Source of the DNA: an uncultured Granulosicoccus sp.
GTDB lineage: Bacteria; Pseudomonadota; Gammaproteobacteria; Granulosicoccales; Granulosicoccaceae
Direction: 5' to 3'
NCBI GenBank assembly: GCA_947492525.1
Contig: CANLNQ010000021.1
Span: forward strand, 62,001 to 126,000
DNA length: 64,000 nucleotides
Part shown: one piece after another, positions 8,837-17,409 of the stretch
Layout of the letters: each line of letters begins with the position of its first letter
How positions within the stretch are numbered: the first letter of the stretch is position 1
Program-made: the position numbers and the translations under genes
Notes under the pieces: model-generated
What the model was told of the DNA's origin: nothing
Seen by the model: only the letters and a program-made list of their open reading frames with translations
Database searches by the model: none

Positions 8837-9574
8837 CTAGTACGGAAACCGGTCCTTCACCGTGATCTGCGCCATGCGCCCTTCTATCCAGGCTTCGGTC
8901 TCGGCCAGGATCTGCGCAGCACTCTTGCCTTCGCTGCTGATCACCGGGCCGATACTCACGGTAATGGTACCGGGCCATTTGATGAATCCCATGCGTGGCC
9001 AGAATTCGCCGGCATTGAGCGCCACCGGTACCACCTTGCTGGGTACTTTTTTTGCAATCATGGCCCCGCCGATGCGGTACTGCGGTTCGGCGCCCACCGG
9101 ACGTCGTGTACCTTCCGGAAACACCACCACCCAACGCCTGCGTGCCAGTCGGTCGGCGGCCTGTTCGCACATCTGCGCCATCGCCGAACGACCGCTCTTG
9201 CGGTCGATCATGATGAATCTGAGCACGTACAGGGACCAGCCGAAGATGGGAATCCACAACAGGGAACGCTTCGCCACGAAGACGCTGGGATAGAACAGCG
9301 TCGGCAGGAAGTAGGTATCCCAGGTGGACTGGTGCTTGGACATGACCACGCAAGGTTCGTCCGGAATGTTCTCCTTGCCATCCACTTGCCAGTCGACACC
9401 ACAGATGTACTTCAGTCCGTAGAGATTGCTGCGATTCCACATGATCGCCAGGGCATAGCCAATGCGAAACGAGAAGAGCCCCAGCAGCACGACAGGGAAT
9501 CCCCAGAACAGGGTCATGATGATCTGCCACACCCAGAACACGGCACTCCTGAACCACAACCAGAGACGATACAT
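8837..9574 (-). CDS. plsC: 1-acyl-sn-glycerol-3-phosphate acyltransferase
   Basis: A 245-aa PlsC-family membrane acyltransferase. An N-terminal hydrophobic segment (RLWLWFRSAVFWVW) is followed by the HX4D motif in SKHQSTWDTYF and the lysophosphatidate-binding motif VVFPEGTRRPVG. It makes phosphatidate from lysophosphatidate. The ATG at 9574 is selected because it has an AAGGAG ribosome binding site and sits 1 nt after the gmhB stop (TGACATG). The arrangement gmhB-plsC downstream of glyQS is common in Pseudomonas-like gammaproteobacteria and supports this being the main PlsC. Confidence 0.88.
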   Translation of the reverse strand: MYRLWLWFRSAVFWVWQIIMTLFWGFPVVLLGLFSFRIGYALAIMWNRSNLYGLKYICGVDWQVDGKENIPDEPCVVMSKHQSTWDTYFLPTLFYPSVFVAKRSLLWIPIFGWSLYVLRFIMIDRKSGRSAMAQMCEQAADRLARRRWVVVFPEGTRRPVGAEPQYRIGGAMIAKKVPSKVVPVALNAGEFWPRMGFIKWPGTITVSIGPVISSEGKSAAQILAETEAWIEGRMAQITVKDRFPY

Positions 9575-9575
9575 G

Positions 9576-10124
9576 TCAGGTTTTCTCCTTCGGTGCCAGC
9601 AAGGCATCGACACAGCTGGCCAGATCATCATAGGCCGGAATATGCTCCAGCCCCTTGTTGTTATCCAGAGTCTGCTGGCCCTTGCCGGTACGCACCATGA
9701 TGGGCGAGGCAGCCGTGGCCATGGCAGCCTGCATGTCTCGCAGTGAATCGCCGACCACGATCACGGTACTCAGATCGATATCCAGCCGTTCGCTGATGGT
9801 ATAGAGCATGCCGGGCGCCGGCTTGCGACAGGTACACTGCTCCCCGTCGCTGTGCGGGCAGAATGCCACGACATCGATTCGCCCCCCGGCCTGTACCACC
9901 TTCTCCTGCATATGCTGATGAATGGCGTACAGGGTCTTCAGTGTGATCAAGCCACGGCTGATGCCACTCTGGTTGGTGGCAACGGCCACATGCCAGCCTG
10001 CCTGATGCAGGCGGGCTATGGCCTCCAGACTACCCGGGATCGGTACCCATTCTTCCGGCGTACTGACGGGGCGTTCCAGATTCTCGTTGATCACCCCGTC
10101 TCGATCCAGCACGATGAGCTTCAT
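9576..10124 (-). CDS. gmhB: D-glycero-beta-D-manno-heptose 1,7-bisphosphate 7-phosphatase
   Basis: A 182-aa HAD-superfamily phosphatase of the ADP-heptose pathway for LPS inner core. The nucleophile motif is LIVLDRDGVINEN; VATNQSGISRG and the zinc loop with Cys/His ligands (FCPHSDGEQCTCRKPAPGM) are diagnostic of GmhB; VVGDSLRDMQAA is the HAD motif IV. The start at 10124 overlaps the glyS stop as ATGA, so an in-frame upstream start at 10175 is rejected. It acts in the cytoplasm on heptose bisphosphate. Confidence 0.9.
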   Translation of the reverse strand: MKLIVLDRDGVINENLERPVSTPEEWVPIPGSLEAIARLHQAGWHVAVATNQSGISRGLITLKTLYAIHQHMQEKVVQAGGRIDVVAFCPHSDGEQCTCRKPAPGMLYTISERLDIDLSTVIVVGDSLRDMQAAMATAASPIMVRTGKGQQTLDNNKGLEHIPAYDDLASCVDALLAPKEKT

Positions 10125-12193
10125 GAAGCCGTATCCGCCGGTTGCAGCAGACTCAGCTCGGCGGTACTGCAGCACAGCTCGTTGACCTGCCGCAGCAGCG
10201 CCAGTCGATTGGCCCGCAGCGCCAGATCATCATCCATCACCATGACCTCATCGAAGAAGCTGTCCACGGGCTGGCGCAGAACGGCAGTTGCCTGCATCGC
10301 CGCCTGGTAGTCGCGAGTCTGCAGATGCTGTTCGATGACAGGCCGGCGGCTGTGCAGCTCTTCGAGCAGAGCCGTTTCCGCACCCGAATTCAGCAGGGCT
10401 TCATCCACCTCATCGGGCACACCACCCTCCACCTTCTTCAGCAGATTGCCGATACGCTTGCTTGCAGCGGCCAGTGACACCGCGGCTTCAGTCGAGCGGA
10501 ATTCCTGCATGGCGGCCAGTCTGGCCACGATATCCAGCGGTCGGGTCAGGCCCTTGGCCAGCACCGCATCGATGGCATCGGCCGCGTAGCCCTGGTCGAT
10601 GAGATAGCCGCGCATGCGCTCGATGACGTAGGCCAGCATGCCGGCCTTGTCGGGTGCCTCCAGTCGTTCACCGTAGATGCTCAGCGCCTGATCCAGCAGC
10701 GCATCCAGATCCAGATCGAGCTTCTGTTCGATCATGATGCGCACGATACCCAGCGATGCCCGACGCAATCCGAAGGGATCCTTGGCACCGGTCGGCTTCA
10801 TGCCCAGCCCGAAGATACCGGCCAGCGTGTCAGTCTTGTCGGCGAGCGAGACGATCTGCGACACCAGACCGGCAGGCAGGGGCCCTCCGGCCTTGTTGGG
10901 AAAATAGTGCTGCTCCATGGCTTCGCACACCGATTCCGGGTGACCATCACGGGTGGCGTAATAGCGACCACAGATCCCCTGCATCTTGGGCAATTCCTTG
11001 ACGATTTCCGTGTTGAGATCGCATTTGCACAAACTCACGGCCAGCGCAATATCGGCCGCATCGTGTGACAGCTCGGCAGCCAGCCATTCACCCAGGGTGG
11101 TCATGCGCGCCACCTTGTCCGCCACACTGCCAAGCTTTTCCTGGAACAACAGGCGATCCAGCTGTGGCTGGTGGGCCGACAGCGGCTGCTTCTTGTCCTG
11201 ATTCCAGAAGAACATGGTGTCGGCAAAGCGCGGCCGGATCACACGTTCGTTGCCATCCACCACCGTTTCCGGATGATTGGATTCGATATTGGCAATGGTG
11301 ATGAAGGCCGGCATCAGCGCACCCTTGTCATCGAGCAGGGCAAAGTAGCGCTGGTTTTCCTGCATGGTCTGGATCAACGCTTCCTTGGGAATCTCGAGAA
11401 ACTCGGCGTCGAAACGACCTGCCAGGGCCACCGGCCATTCCACCAAAGCAGTCACTTCATCCAGCAGCTCGTCATCCATGACCGGCTCGCCACCGAGAGA
11501 TCCGGCCACTGTCTTCACAGCCTCTTCGATGAATGCGCGACGACGCACCGGATCTGCCATGACCCTGGCCGCCTCCAGACGCTCCTCGTAATCGGCCGGT
11601 GAATTCAGCGAGATGGCCTCAGGCGCGTGAAAACGATGGCCATGGGTCTGGTTCGACGCTTCCAGGCCCAGCACCTGCAACGGCAGCACCGCCTCTCCGT
11701 GCAGGGCCAGCAACCAGCTGACCGGGCGCAGGAAGTCGTGCGTGCTGCTGCCCCAACGCATGCGCCGGGGCATGGGCATGGTCTTGATGGCTTCGCTCAG
11801 ACTGGCCACCATGACATCACCGAGTGTCTTGCCCGGCTGAACCTGACGAGCCACAACCCACTCCCCCTTGGGCGTCTCGATGGTAGACAGTTGTTCAATC
11901 GTGACCCCTGCCGAGCGCATGAAACCCTGCAGCGCCTTGGTGGGCTCACCCTCCTTGTAGGCAGCAGCGCAGGCCGGACCGCGACGCTCCACTTCCGTGT
12001 CCGGCTGACGCTCGCCGACATCGGCAAAGCGCGCAGCAATTCGTCGGGGAGTGGCAAATATCTGGGGCTCCTGACTGCACAGCTCGCTTTCCTGCAGCGC
12101 GGCTGCCAGCACGCGCCCCAGGTGCTGCGCCATCGGCACGACAGATCCGGCAGGCAGTTCCTCACAGCCCAGTTCAATGATGAGATCAGACAT
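10121..12193 (-). CDS. glyS: Glycyl-tRNA synthetase beta subunit
   Basis: A 690-aa beta subunit of the alpha2beta2 bacterial glycyl-tRNA synthetase, needed for tRNA recognition. Conserved N-terminus [14 protein letters not shown] and landmarks such as [28 protein letters not shown] and [11 protein letters not shown] near the C-terminal anticodon-binding region are present. The length matches E. coli GlyS (689 aa). The ATG at 12193 overlaps the end of glyQ by 8 nt, so the two subunits are translationally coupled. Confidence 0.96.
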   Translation of the reverse strand: MSDLIIELGCEELPAGSVVPMAQHLGRVLAAALQESELCSQEPQIFATPRRIAARFADVGERQPDTEVERRGPACAAAYKEGEPTKALQGFMRSAGVTIEQLSTIETPKGEWVVARQVQPGKTLGDVMVASLSEAIKTMPMPRRMRWGSSTHDFLRPVSWLLALHGEAVLPLQVLGLEASNQTHGHRFHAPEAISLNSPADYEERLEAARVMADPVRRRAFIEEAVKTVAGSLGGEPVMDDELLDEVTALVEWPVALAGRFDAEFLEIPKEALIQTMQENQRYFALLDDKGALMPAFITIANIESNHPETVVDGNERVIRPRFADTMFFWNQDKKQPLSAHQPQLDRLLFQEKLGSVADKVARMTTLGEWLAAELSHDAADIALAVSLCKCDLNTEIVKELPKMQGICGRYYATRDGHPESVCEAMEQHYFPNKAGGPLPAGLVSQIVSLADKTDTLAGIFGLGMKPTGAKDPFGLRRASLGIVRIMIEQKLDLDLDALLDQALSIYGERLEAPDKAGMLAYVIERMRGYLIDQGYAADAIDAVLAKGLTRPLDIVARLAAMQEFRSTEAAVSLAAASKRIGNLLKKVEGGVPDEVDEALLNSGAETALLEELHSRRPVIEQHLQTRDYQAAMQATAVLRQPVDSFFDEVMVMDDDLALRANRLALLRQVNELCCSTAELSLLQPADTAS

Positions 12194-13136
12194 TGACAGC
12201 ACCCTCTTCAGATGTGCCTGCGGCATCGGTTTTCAACAAGGGGTAGCCCAGAGCCTCGCGTTTGTTGACCCAGGCTTCGGCAACCTGTCGGGACAGCGTG
12301 CGTACCCGCAGGATGTACCGTTGACGCTCCGTGACCGAAATGGCGTGACGGGCATCGAGCAGATTGAAGGAATGCGACGCGCGCAGCACCTGCTCATAGG
12401 CCGGTAGCGGCAACTCGAGATCACACAGTCGGGCACAGTCTTTCTCGCACTGGTCGAACTGCTGGAACAGGAAATCCACGTCGGCGTGTTCGAAGTTGTA
12501 GGCAGACTGCTCCACCTCGTTCTGATGAAACACATCACCGTAGCTCACCGGCCCTTCTGCCGTTTGCCCCCAGACCAGGTCGTAGACGCTTTCCACACCC
12601 TGAATGTACATGGCAAGACGTTCGATACCGTAGGCCAGTTCTCCCAGCACGGGCTTGCAGACCAGACCGCCACATTGCTGGAAGTAGGTGTACTGCGTCA
12701 CCTCCATGCCATTGAGCCAGACCTCCCAGCCCAGACCCCAGGCACCCAGCGTGGGCGACTCCCAGTTGTCCTCGACAAAGCGGACGTCATGCTCCAGCAG
12801 ATCGAAGCCCAGTGCTTCCAGCGAGCCCAGATACAGCTCCTGCATGCCTTCCGGCGACGGCTTCATGGCCACCTGAAACTGATAATAGTGCTGCAGACGG
12901 TTGGGGTTGTCGCCATAGCGCCCGTCGGTGGGCCGTCTGGACGATTGCGTGTGGCAGGCAAACCAGGGTTCGGGGCCGATCGCTCGCAGAAAGGTGGACG
13001 GATGAAAGGTGCCCGCCCCCATTTCCATGTCGTAAGACTGCTGCACCAGGCAACCCTGGGCAGCCCAGTAGTTCTGCAGCACGGCAATCATGCCCTGAAA
13101 GGTTTTCACATCAGGCTGCTTGGCAGCTTCGGTCAT
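12186..13136 (-). CDS. glyQ: Glycyl-tRNA synthetase alpha subunit
   Basis: A 316-aa catalytic alpha subunit. Typical sequences are [46 protein letters not shown] and the motif 2 and 3 regions ([45 protein letters not shown]). The start at 13136 is chosen over 13217 because [14 protein letters not shown] aligns with the usual N-terminus; the longer reading runs into non-homologous sequence. It is divergent from glnA, and the 336-bp gap between them contains the glnA control region. Confidence 0.95.
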   Translation of the reverse strand: MTEAAKQPDVKTFQGMIAVLQNYWAAQGCLVQQSYDMEMGAGTFHPSTFLRAIGPEPWFACHTQSSRRPTDGRYGDNPNRLQHYYQFQVAMKPSPEGMQELYLGSLEALGFDLLEHDVRFVEDNWESPTLGAWGLGWEVWLNGMEVTQYTYFQQCGGLVCKPVLGELAYGIERLAMYIQGVESVYDLVWGQTAEGPVSYGDVFHQNEVEQSAYNFEHADVDFLFQQFDQCEKDCARLCDLELPLPAYEQVLRASHSFNLLDARHAISVTERQRYILRVRTLSRQVAEAWVNKREALGYPLLKTDAAGTSEEGAVNV

Positions 13137-13306
13137 GGTCAGTTCCAGCTCTGGGTTCTGTAAAAAGTGTGTCAGTGTACTTAATCCGGCGACGCGCGAC
13201 GATACGGTAGAATGCATTGGCGGTACCGGACTTCTGCGTTACGTTCGGTTCGGCATGGCCCGTTGCACCAAATTTGCGCCCCATTTCGGTGCATACAAAC
13301 TCGATA

Positions 13307-13323
13307 TGCACCGAGAAGGTGCG
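13307..13323 (+). promoter_or_regulatory. NtrC-binding site upstream of glnA
   Basis: TGCACCGAGAAGGTGCG matches the NtrC consensus TGCACC-N5-GGTGCA at all but the last base. It is centred about 95-100 bp upstream of the expected start from the sigma-54 promoter at 13386, a spacing like E. coli glnAp2. Further half-sites occur at 13264-13269 (TGCACC) and 13288-13293 (GGTGCA) and may form a weaker second site. Confidence 0.8.
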
Positions 13324-13385
13324 TAACATGTACTCATGAAATTACCATCTTGTTGATTTAACAGGTATTTTTATTCGCTAGCGGG

Positions 13386-13402
13386 TTGGTACGTACCCTG
13401 CA
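13386..13402 (+). promoter_or_regulatory. Sigma-54 promoter of glnA
   Basis: TTGGTACGTACCCTGCA has the invariant GG (13388-13389) and GC (13400-13401) separated by exactly 10 bases, the -24/-12 signature of sigma-54 promoters. The predicted start is about 13412, giving a leader of about 60 nt to the glnA ATG. An upstream NtrC site supports it. Confidence 0.82.
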
Positions 13403-13472
13403 CCATCAAGGTGGGAGCACGCACCACGCGCGCGTGGCCATACTCAAATTATATTTCACAGGAAAACTACAC

Positions 13473-14882
13473 ATGTCTGCCAGTGACGTTCTCAAGACCA
13501 TCAAGGAAAACGACGTAAAGTTTGTCGACTTTCGTTTCACAGACCCGCGCGGCAAGGAGCAACACACAGCAATTCCGGTTGCCATGTTCGAAGAAGACAT
13601 CTTCGAAGACGGCCAACCCTTTGATGGTTCTTCCATTGCTGGCTGGAAAGGCATCAACGCCTCTGACATGCTGCTGATGCCCGACCCGGAAACTGCGGTC
13701 ATCGATCCTTTCACTGAAGAGGCCACCCTGAACCTGCGTTGCGACATCGTCGAGCCCGACACCATGTCCGGCTACGAGCGTGATCCTCGCTCGGTTGCCC
13801 GTCGCGCTGAAGCCTATCTGCAGTCCACCGGCATCGCAGACACCGCCTACTTCGGTCCCGAGCCAGAATTCTTCGTCTTCGACGACGTTCGCTGGTCAAC
13901 CGAAATGCAGGGCATGAGCTACGCCATCAACTCCGATGAAGCGGCATGGAGTTCCAACAAGAAGATCGAAGGCGGCAACACTGGCCATCGTCCCAAGGTC
14001 AAGGGCGGCTACTTCCCGGTTCCTCCTGTCGATTCCCTGTCCGACCTGCGTGCCACCATGTGCCTGGTTCTGGAACAGATGGGCGTAACGCCTGAAGTTC
14101 ATCACCACGAAGTCGGTACTGCCGGCCAGTGCGAGATCGGAACCAAATTCGACACGCTGGTCAAGCGTGCCGACCAGACTCAGATCCTCAAGTACGTGGT
14201 TCTGAACGTGGCTCACCAATATGGCAAGACTGCCACCTTCATGCCCAAGCCGATCGTTGGCGACAACGGCAGCGGCATGCACGTGCATCAGTCTCTGTTC
14301 AAGGACGGCAACAACATGTTCGCCGGTGAACTGTATGGCGGACTGTCTGAAACTGCCCTGTTCTACATTGGCGGCATCATCAAGCACTCACGTGCCATCA
14401 ACGCCTTCTCCAACGCTTCTACCAACAGCTACAAGCGACTGGTTCCAGGCTTCGAAGCACCGGTCATGCTGGCCTACTCGGCTCGCAACCGTTCTGCCTC
14501 CATCCGTATTCCTTATGTAGGCAACCCCAAAGGTCGTCGTATCGAAGTTCGTTACCCTGACCCAACCGGCAATCCTTACCTGACATTCTCGGCTCTGATG
14601 ATGGCTGGCCTCGACGGCATCCAGAACAAGATCCACCCTGGCGACGCTGCCGACAAGGATCTGTACGACCTGCCAGCCGAAGAAGCGGCCAACATCCCTC
14701 AGGTCTGCTCTTCACTGGATCAGGCTCTGGAAGCTCTGGACGCCGATCGTGGCTTCCTGACTGCCGGCGGTGTATTCACTGACGACCAGATCGATGGCTA
14801 CATCAACCTGAAGATGGAAGAAGTCACTCGCATGCGCATGTCCACGCATCCGGTTGAATTCGATATGTACTACTCCTGCTGA
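13473..14882 (+). CDS. glnA: Glutamine synthetase type I
   Basis: A 469-aa GSI-beta enzyme, the same length as E. coli GlnA, making glutamine from glutamate, ammonia and ATP. Features include the N-terminal beta-grasp ([15 protein letters not shown]), active-site [11 protein letters not shown] and [12 protein letters not shown], and [11 protein letters not shown]. The adenylylation tyrosine is in [11 protein letters not shown] at residue 398 counting Met, matching Tyr397 in the E. coli numbering. The ATG at 13473 has AGGA upstream; the in-frame GTG at 13386 lies inside the sigma-54 promoter and is rejected. Regulation by NtrC is indicated by sites at 13307 and 13386, and by adenylylation. Confidence 0.97.
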   Translation: MSASDVLKTIKENDVKFVDFRFTDPRGKEQHTAIPVAMFEEDIFEDGQPFDGSSIAGWKGINASDMLLMPDPETAVIDPFTEEATLNLRCDIVEPDTMSGYERDPRSVARRAEAYLQSTGIADTAYFGPEPEFFVFDDVRWSTEMQGMSYAINSDEAAWSSNKKIEGGNTGHRPKVKGGYFPVPPVDSLSDLRATMCLVLEQMGVTPEVHHHEVGTAGQCEIGTKFDTLVKRADQTQILKYVVLNVAHQYGKTATFMPKPIVGDNGSGMHVHQSLFKDGNNMFAGELYGGLSETALFYIGGIIKHSRAINAFSNASTNSYKRLVPGFEAPVMLAYSARNRSASIRIPYVGNPKGRRIEVRYPDPTGNPYLTFSALMMAGLDGIQNKIHPGDAADKDLYDLPAEEAANIPQVCSSLDQALEALDADRGFLTAGGVFTDDQIDGYINLKMEEVTRMRMSTHPVEFDMYYSC

Positions 14883-14891
14883 TGCAGATGA

Positions 14892-14918
14892 ACGCTATCT
14901 GACTGCTTCAGATAGCGT
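14892..14918 (+). terminator. Hairpin after glnA
   Basis: A perfect 11-bp inverted repeat (ACGCTATCTGA and its complement) with a 5-nt loop starts 10 nt after the glnA stop. No strong T-run follows, so it may act as a terminator or as an mRNA-stabilising end. Confidence 0.65.
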
Positions 14919-14930
14919 CCTGACGATAGT

Positions 14931-14956
14931 GCGCCACCATGAATCCATGGTGGCGC
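14931..14956. terminator. Second hairpin between convergent glnA and lacI-type gene
   Basis: GCGCCACCATG and its perfect complement flank a 4-nt loop (11-bp stem). Lying between two convergent genes, it could terminate from either side. Confidence 0.55.
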
Positions 14957-15016
14957 CCCTCTCTCAGGACCGTCATCCGGTCTCGACAGATCCCTCCCTT
15001 GAACGATGCGACGAGC

Positions 15017-16054
15017 TCATTCCTTGGTCGCCCCCAGATCTCCCAGCGAGATCGTCGGGGTCAGTATCTGGATCTTGTCACTCTTCACCTTGGCCTCTTC
15101 AACTGTCTCCAGGATGATCCTGGCAGCGGTTTCGCCGATCTCTCGGCGAGCGGTGCGGGACGTGGCGATCTTTCCCGGAAAGCCCTCGAGAAGGCTCAGC
15201 CCGTTGAATCCTGCCAACGCGATCCTGCCCGGAATGTCGATACCTGCAGCGAGGCAGTGGCACAAGCCGCCAAAGGCGAGATCGTCATTGGAAAAATGGA
15301 TGCAATCCAGATCCGGTTGACGCGCCAGAAGCTCAGCCGTCAGGTGACGTCCGCAAGCAATGGCCGATTGCGTTGCTGCATCCCCTTCCAGCCGGGCGCC
15401 ATCAATCGTGTCGATGAAATCGAGCCCCTGATCGCGCAAGGCTTCATGGAAGCCTTTCTTTCGCTTGGCCGCCCTGGTGTCCTTGTCGAGATTACGCCCG
15501 ACATACCCGAAGCGTCGTCGGCCTGTGGCAAGCAGAGCTGACGCCATATCGCGCCCGGCCCCGGTATGCGAGAAACCGACGCAGGCATCCACCGGCTCGC
15601 CATCGCAATCCATGATCTGCACGATGGGAACCCCGGCATCAGCCAGCAACTTCCGCGTATCGTCCGGCTGGTCCAGCCCGGCCACGATCAGCCCCGCTGG
15701 CCGCCATGACAGCATGTTGCGAATGATGTCGTATTCGGTCTCTGAATCGTAGTCGGTCACGCCGAACACCGGCTGCAGCGCGGAGCCTTTCAAGGCGTTG
15801 GTCACCCCGGACATGACCTGTGGAAACACGATGTTGGTCAGGCTGGGAACCACCACCCCGATCAAGTCGGTGCGCTTGCTGGACAGCGATGCGGCCAGGT
15901 GATTGCCGTAGTAGCCGATCTTGCGCGCCGCACGTTTCACCTTCTCCACATTGGCTTCGGACACATCCTTGTCGCCCCGGAGCGCGCGAGAGGCCGTCAT
16001 CTTGCTGACACCCGCTGCGGCCGCGACATCGACCAGCGTCTTTCTCGTTTTCAC
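15017..16054 (-). CDS. LacI family transcriptional regulator of the threonate operon
   Basis: A 345-aa regulator with an N-terminal LacI helix-turn-helix (TLVDVAAAAGVSKMTASRALRG) and a periplasmic-binding-protein-like ligand domain (LIGVVVPSLTNIVFPQVM, FNGLSLLEGFPGKIATSRT). It starts with GTG at 16054. It is divergent from the dctP-dctQM-ltnD-otnKCI operon, and the intergenic region carries a TTGACA box followed by three GATACC repeats, so it most likely represses that operon and responds to threonate or a pathway intermediate. The effector is inferred from context only. Confidence 0.88.
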   Translation of the reverse strand: MKTRKTLVDVAAAAGVSKMTASRALRGDKDVSEANVEKVKRAARKIGYYGNHLAASLSSKRTDLIGVVVPSLTNIVFPQVMSGVTNALKGSALQPVFGVTDYDSETEYDIIRNMLSWRPAGLIVAGLDQPDDTRKLLADAGVPIVQIMDCDGEPVDACVGFSHTGAGRDMASALLATGRRRFGYVGRNLDKDTRAAKRKKGFHEALRDQGLDFIDTIDGARLEGDAATQSAIACGRHLTAELLARQPDLDCIHFSNDDLAFGGLCHCLAAGIDIPGRIALAGFNGLSLLEGFPGKIATSRTARREIGETAARIILETVEEAKVKSDKIQILTPTISLGDLGATKE

Positions 16055-16134
16055 TCGCCTACCGCCTGTTCACCGACCATGTCACCCTCTGTTTCACCTT
16101 GCGAATCGCTCACACCGGGATGCATAACCCGGAG

Positions 16135-16164
16135 TTGACACACCATTGTAGTACGTTGTAGTGT
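16135..16164 (+). promoter_or_regulatory. Probable sigma-70 promoter of the TRAP/threonate operon
   Basis: A perfect -35 TTGACA at 16135-16140 is followed, after 18 bp, by TAGTGT as a weak -10. The putative operator repeats begin 5 bp downstream, where a LacI-type repressor would block initiation. Confidence 0.5.
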
Positions 16165-16168
16165 TACG

Positions 16169-16198
16169 GATACCGGTACCGATACCGGTATTGATACC
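16169..16198. promoter_or_regulatory. Putative LacI-family operator, three 12-bp direct repeats
   Basis: GATACC recurs at 16169, 16181 and 16193, exactly 12 bp apart. The first two copies continue as GATACCGGTA, containing the self-complementary TACCGGTA core typical of GntR/LacI-type operators. The position just downstream of the promoter suits repression. Confidence 0.6.
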
Positions 16199-16289
16199 AG
16201 CTCTATTGAAACAAATAGAAAGCGCGAATTGGAAAGAATTCGCACCTGCCATTCACCAGCACCTGATTCGGGTGCACAAAGGGGGAACC

Positions 16290-17324
16290 ATGAAGACCCG
16301 ATTCCTGAAAACTACCGTTGCAGGCGCCGCCATTGCCGCGTCGTCGCTTTTTGCCACCGGCGCCATGGCGCAGGATTACCAATGGACATTCCAGACCTCG
16401 GCGCAGGCCGGTGACAACTTCTTCCCGATCGAGGAAGCCTGGGCCGATCGCGTCAAGGAGTTGTCCGATGGCCGCATCGAGATCACCGTCGTCCCCGTGG
16501 GAACTGTGGTTGCTCACACGGAGACACTCGACGCTGTCGGTGCCGGCATCCTGCAAGGCCACATCACCGACCCTTCGTATTTCTCCGGCAAGGATCCGGC
16601 CTTTGCCATGCTGGGCAACCTCGTGGGAGCCTGGTCAGATCCGGAGCAGATGTTCGACTACATGGAGAATGGCGAGGGCAAGGCGCTGTTCAACGAACTG
16701 GTGAACCCCTACGGGCTGCAGTTTCTCGGCGCGTCGGCGACCGGTGTCGAGGCATTCCTGTCAACAAAGCCACTGTACGGTGTCGATGACCTCAAGGGCG
16801 TCAAGCTGCGGGCACCCGAAGGCATGGTTCAGGAAGTCTTTGCCGCCGCCGGTGCCTCGCCGGTGAACCTGCCCGGATCCGAAGTCTATACCGCGCTGGA
16901 AAAAGGCGTGATCGACGCGGCCGACTACACCGTGTTCTCGACCAACCACGCCCAGGGCATGCATGAGTTCGCCAAGTACCCGCTCTATCCCGGTTTTCAT
17001 TCGATGCCGGTCATCGAGGTCTCCATGACCAAGACGATCTACGACGAACTGCCGGAAGACCTGCAGACCATCCTCAATGAATCGGTTTCGGTGTTCGCCC
17101 GGGACATGATCTCCCAGCTCGATGTTCAGAACGAGGCCGCTGTGGCCGAAGCACAGGCCGATCCCGACATCACCGTGATCAACTGGTCCGACGAAGAGCG
17201 CGCCAGATTCCGCGGCATCGCCAAGTCGCAGTGGGCCAACTGGGCTGAACGCTCCGAGATGGCAGGCAAGGCCTATGACAGCGTCACCACCTACCTGACC
17301 GAAAAGGGTCTTCTGGCCGAGTGA
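16290..17324 (+). CDS. dctP: TRAP transporter substrate-binding protein
   Basis: A 344-aa periplasmic solute-binding protein of the DctP family. A signal peptide ends at about AMA/QDY. The body has family landmarks such as WTFQTSAQAG, WADRVKELSDGRIEITVVP, GVKLRAPEGMVQEVFAAAGASPVNLPGSEVYTALEKGVIDA and W-containing C-terminal helices. It would capture an organic acid, probably L-threonate or another C4 sugar acid given the operon. The ATG at 16290 has GGGGGAA upstream; the open frame further upstream crosses the operator and is rejected. A hairpin separates it from the permease gene. Confidence 0.9.
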   Translation: MKTRFLKTTVAGAAIAASSLFATGAMAQDYQWTFQTSAQAGDNFFPIEEAWADRVKELSDGRIEITVVPVGTVVAHTETLDAVGAGILQGHITDPSYFSGKDPAFAMLGNLVGAWSDPEQMFDYMENGEGKALFNELVNPYGLQFLGASATGVEAFLSTKPLYGVDDLKGVKLRAPEGMVQEVFAAAGASPVNLPGSEVYTALEKGVIDAADYTVFSTNHAQGMHEFAKYPLYPGFHSMPVIEVSMTKTIYDELPEDLQTILNESVSVFARDMISQLDVQNEAAVAEAQADPDITVINWSDEERARFRGIAKSQWANWAERSEMAGKAYDSVTTYLTEKGLLAE

Positions 17325-17344
17325 CGATCGCCTGACGGCAAGAG

Positions 17345-17373
17345 CGAAAGGGGCCTGTACCGGGCCCCTTTCG
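17345..17373 (+). terminator. Intercistronic hairpin after dctP
   Basis: An 11-bp perfect stem (CGAAAGGGGCC and its complement) with a 7-nt loop lies between dctP and the permease gene. There is no T-tract. It probably reduces read-through or protects the dctP message, giving more binding protein than permease. Confidence 0.65.
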
Positions 17374-17409
17374 TCAAACACCACACAGCTTGGGTTCCAG
17401 GAGGAAACA

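Noticed and set aside
13386-13472. GTG at 13386 as glnA start
   Set aside because: It lies inside the sigma-54 promoter; ATG at 13473 gives the standard 469-aa protein.
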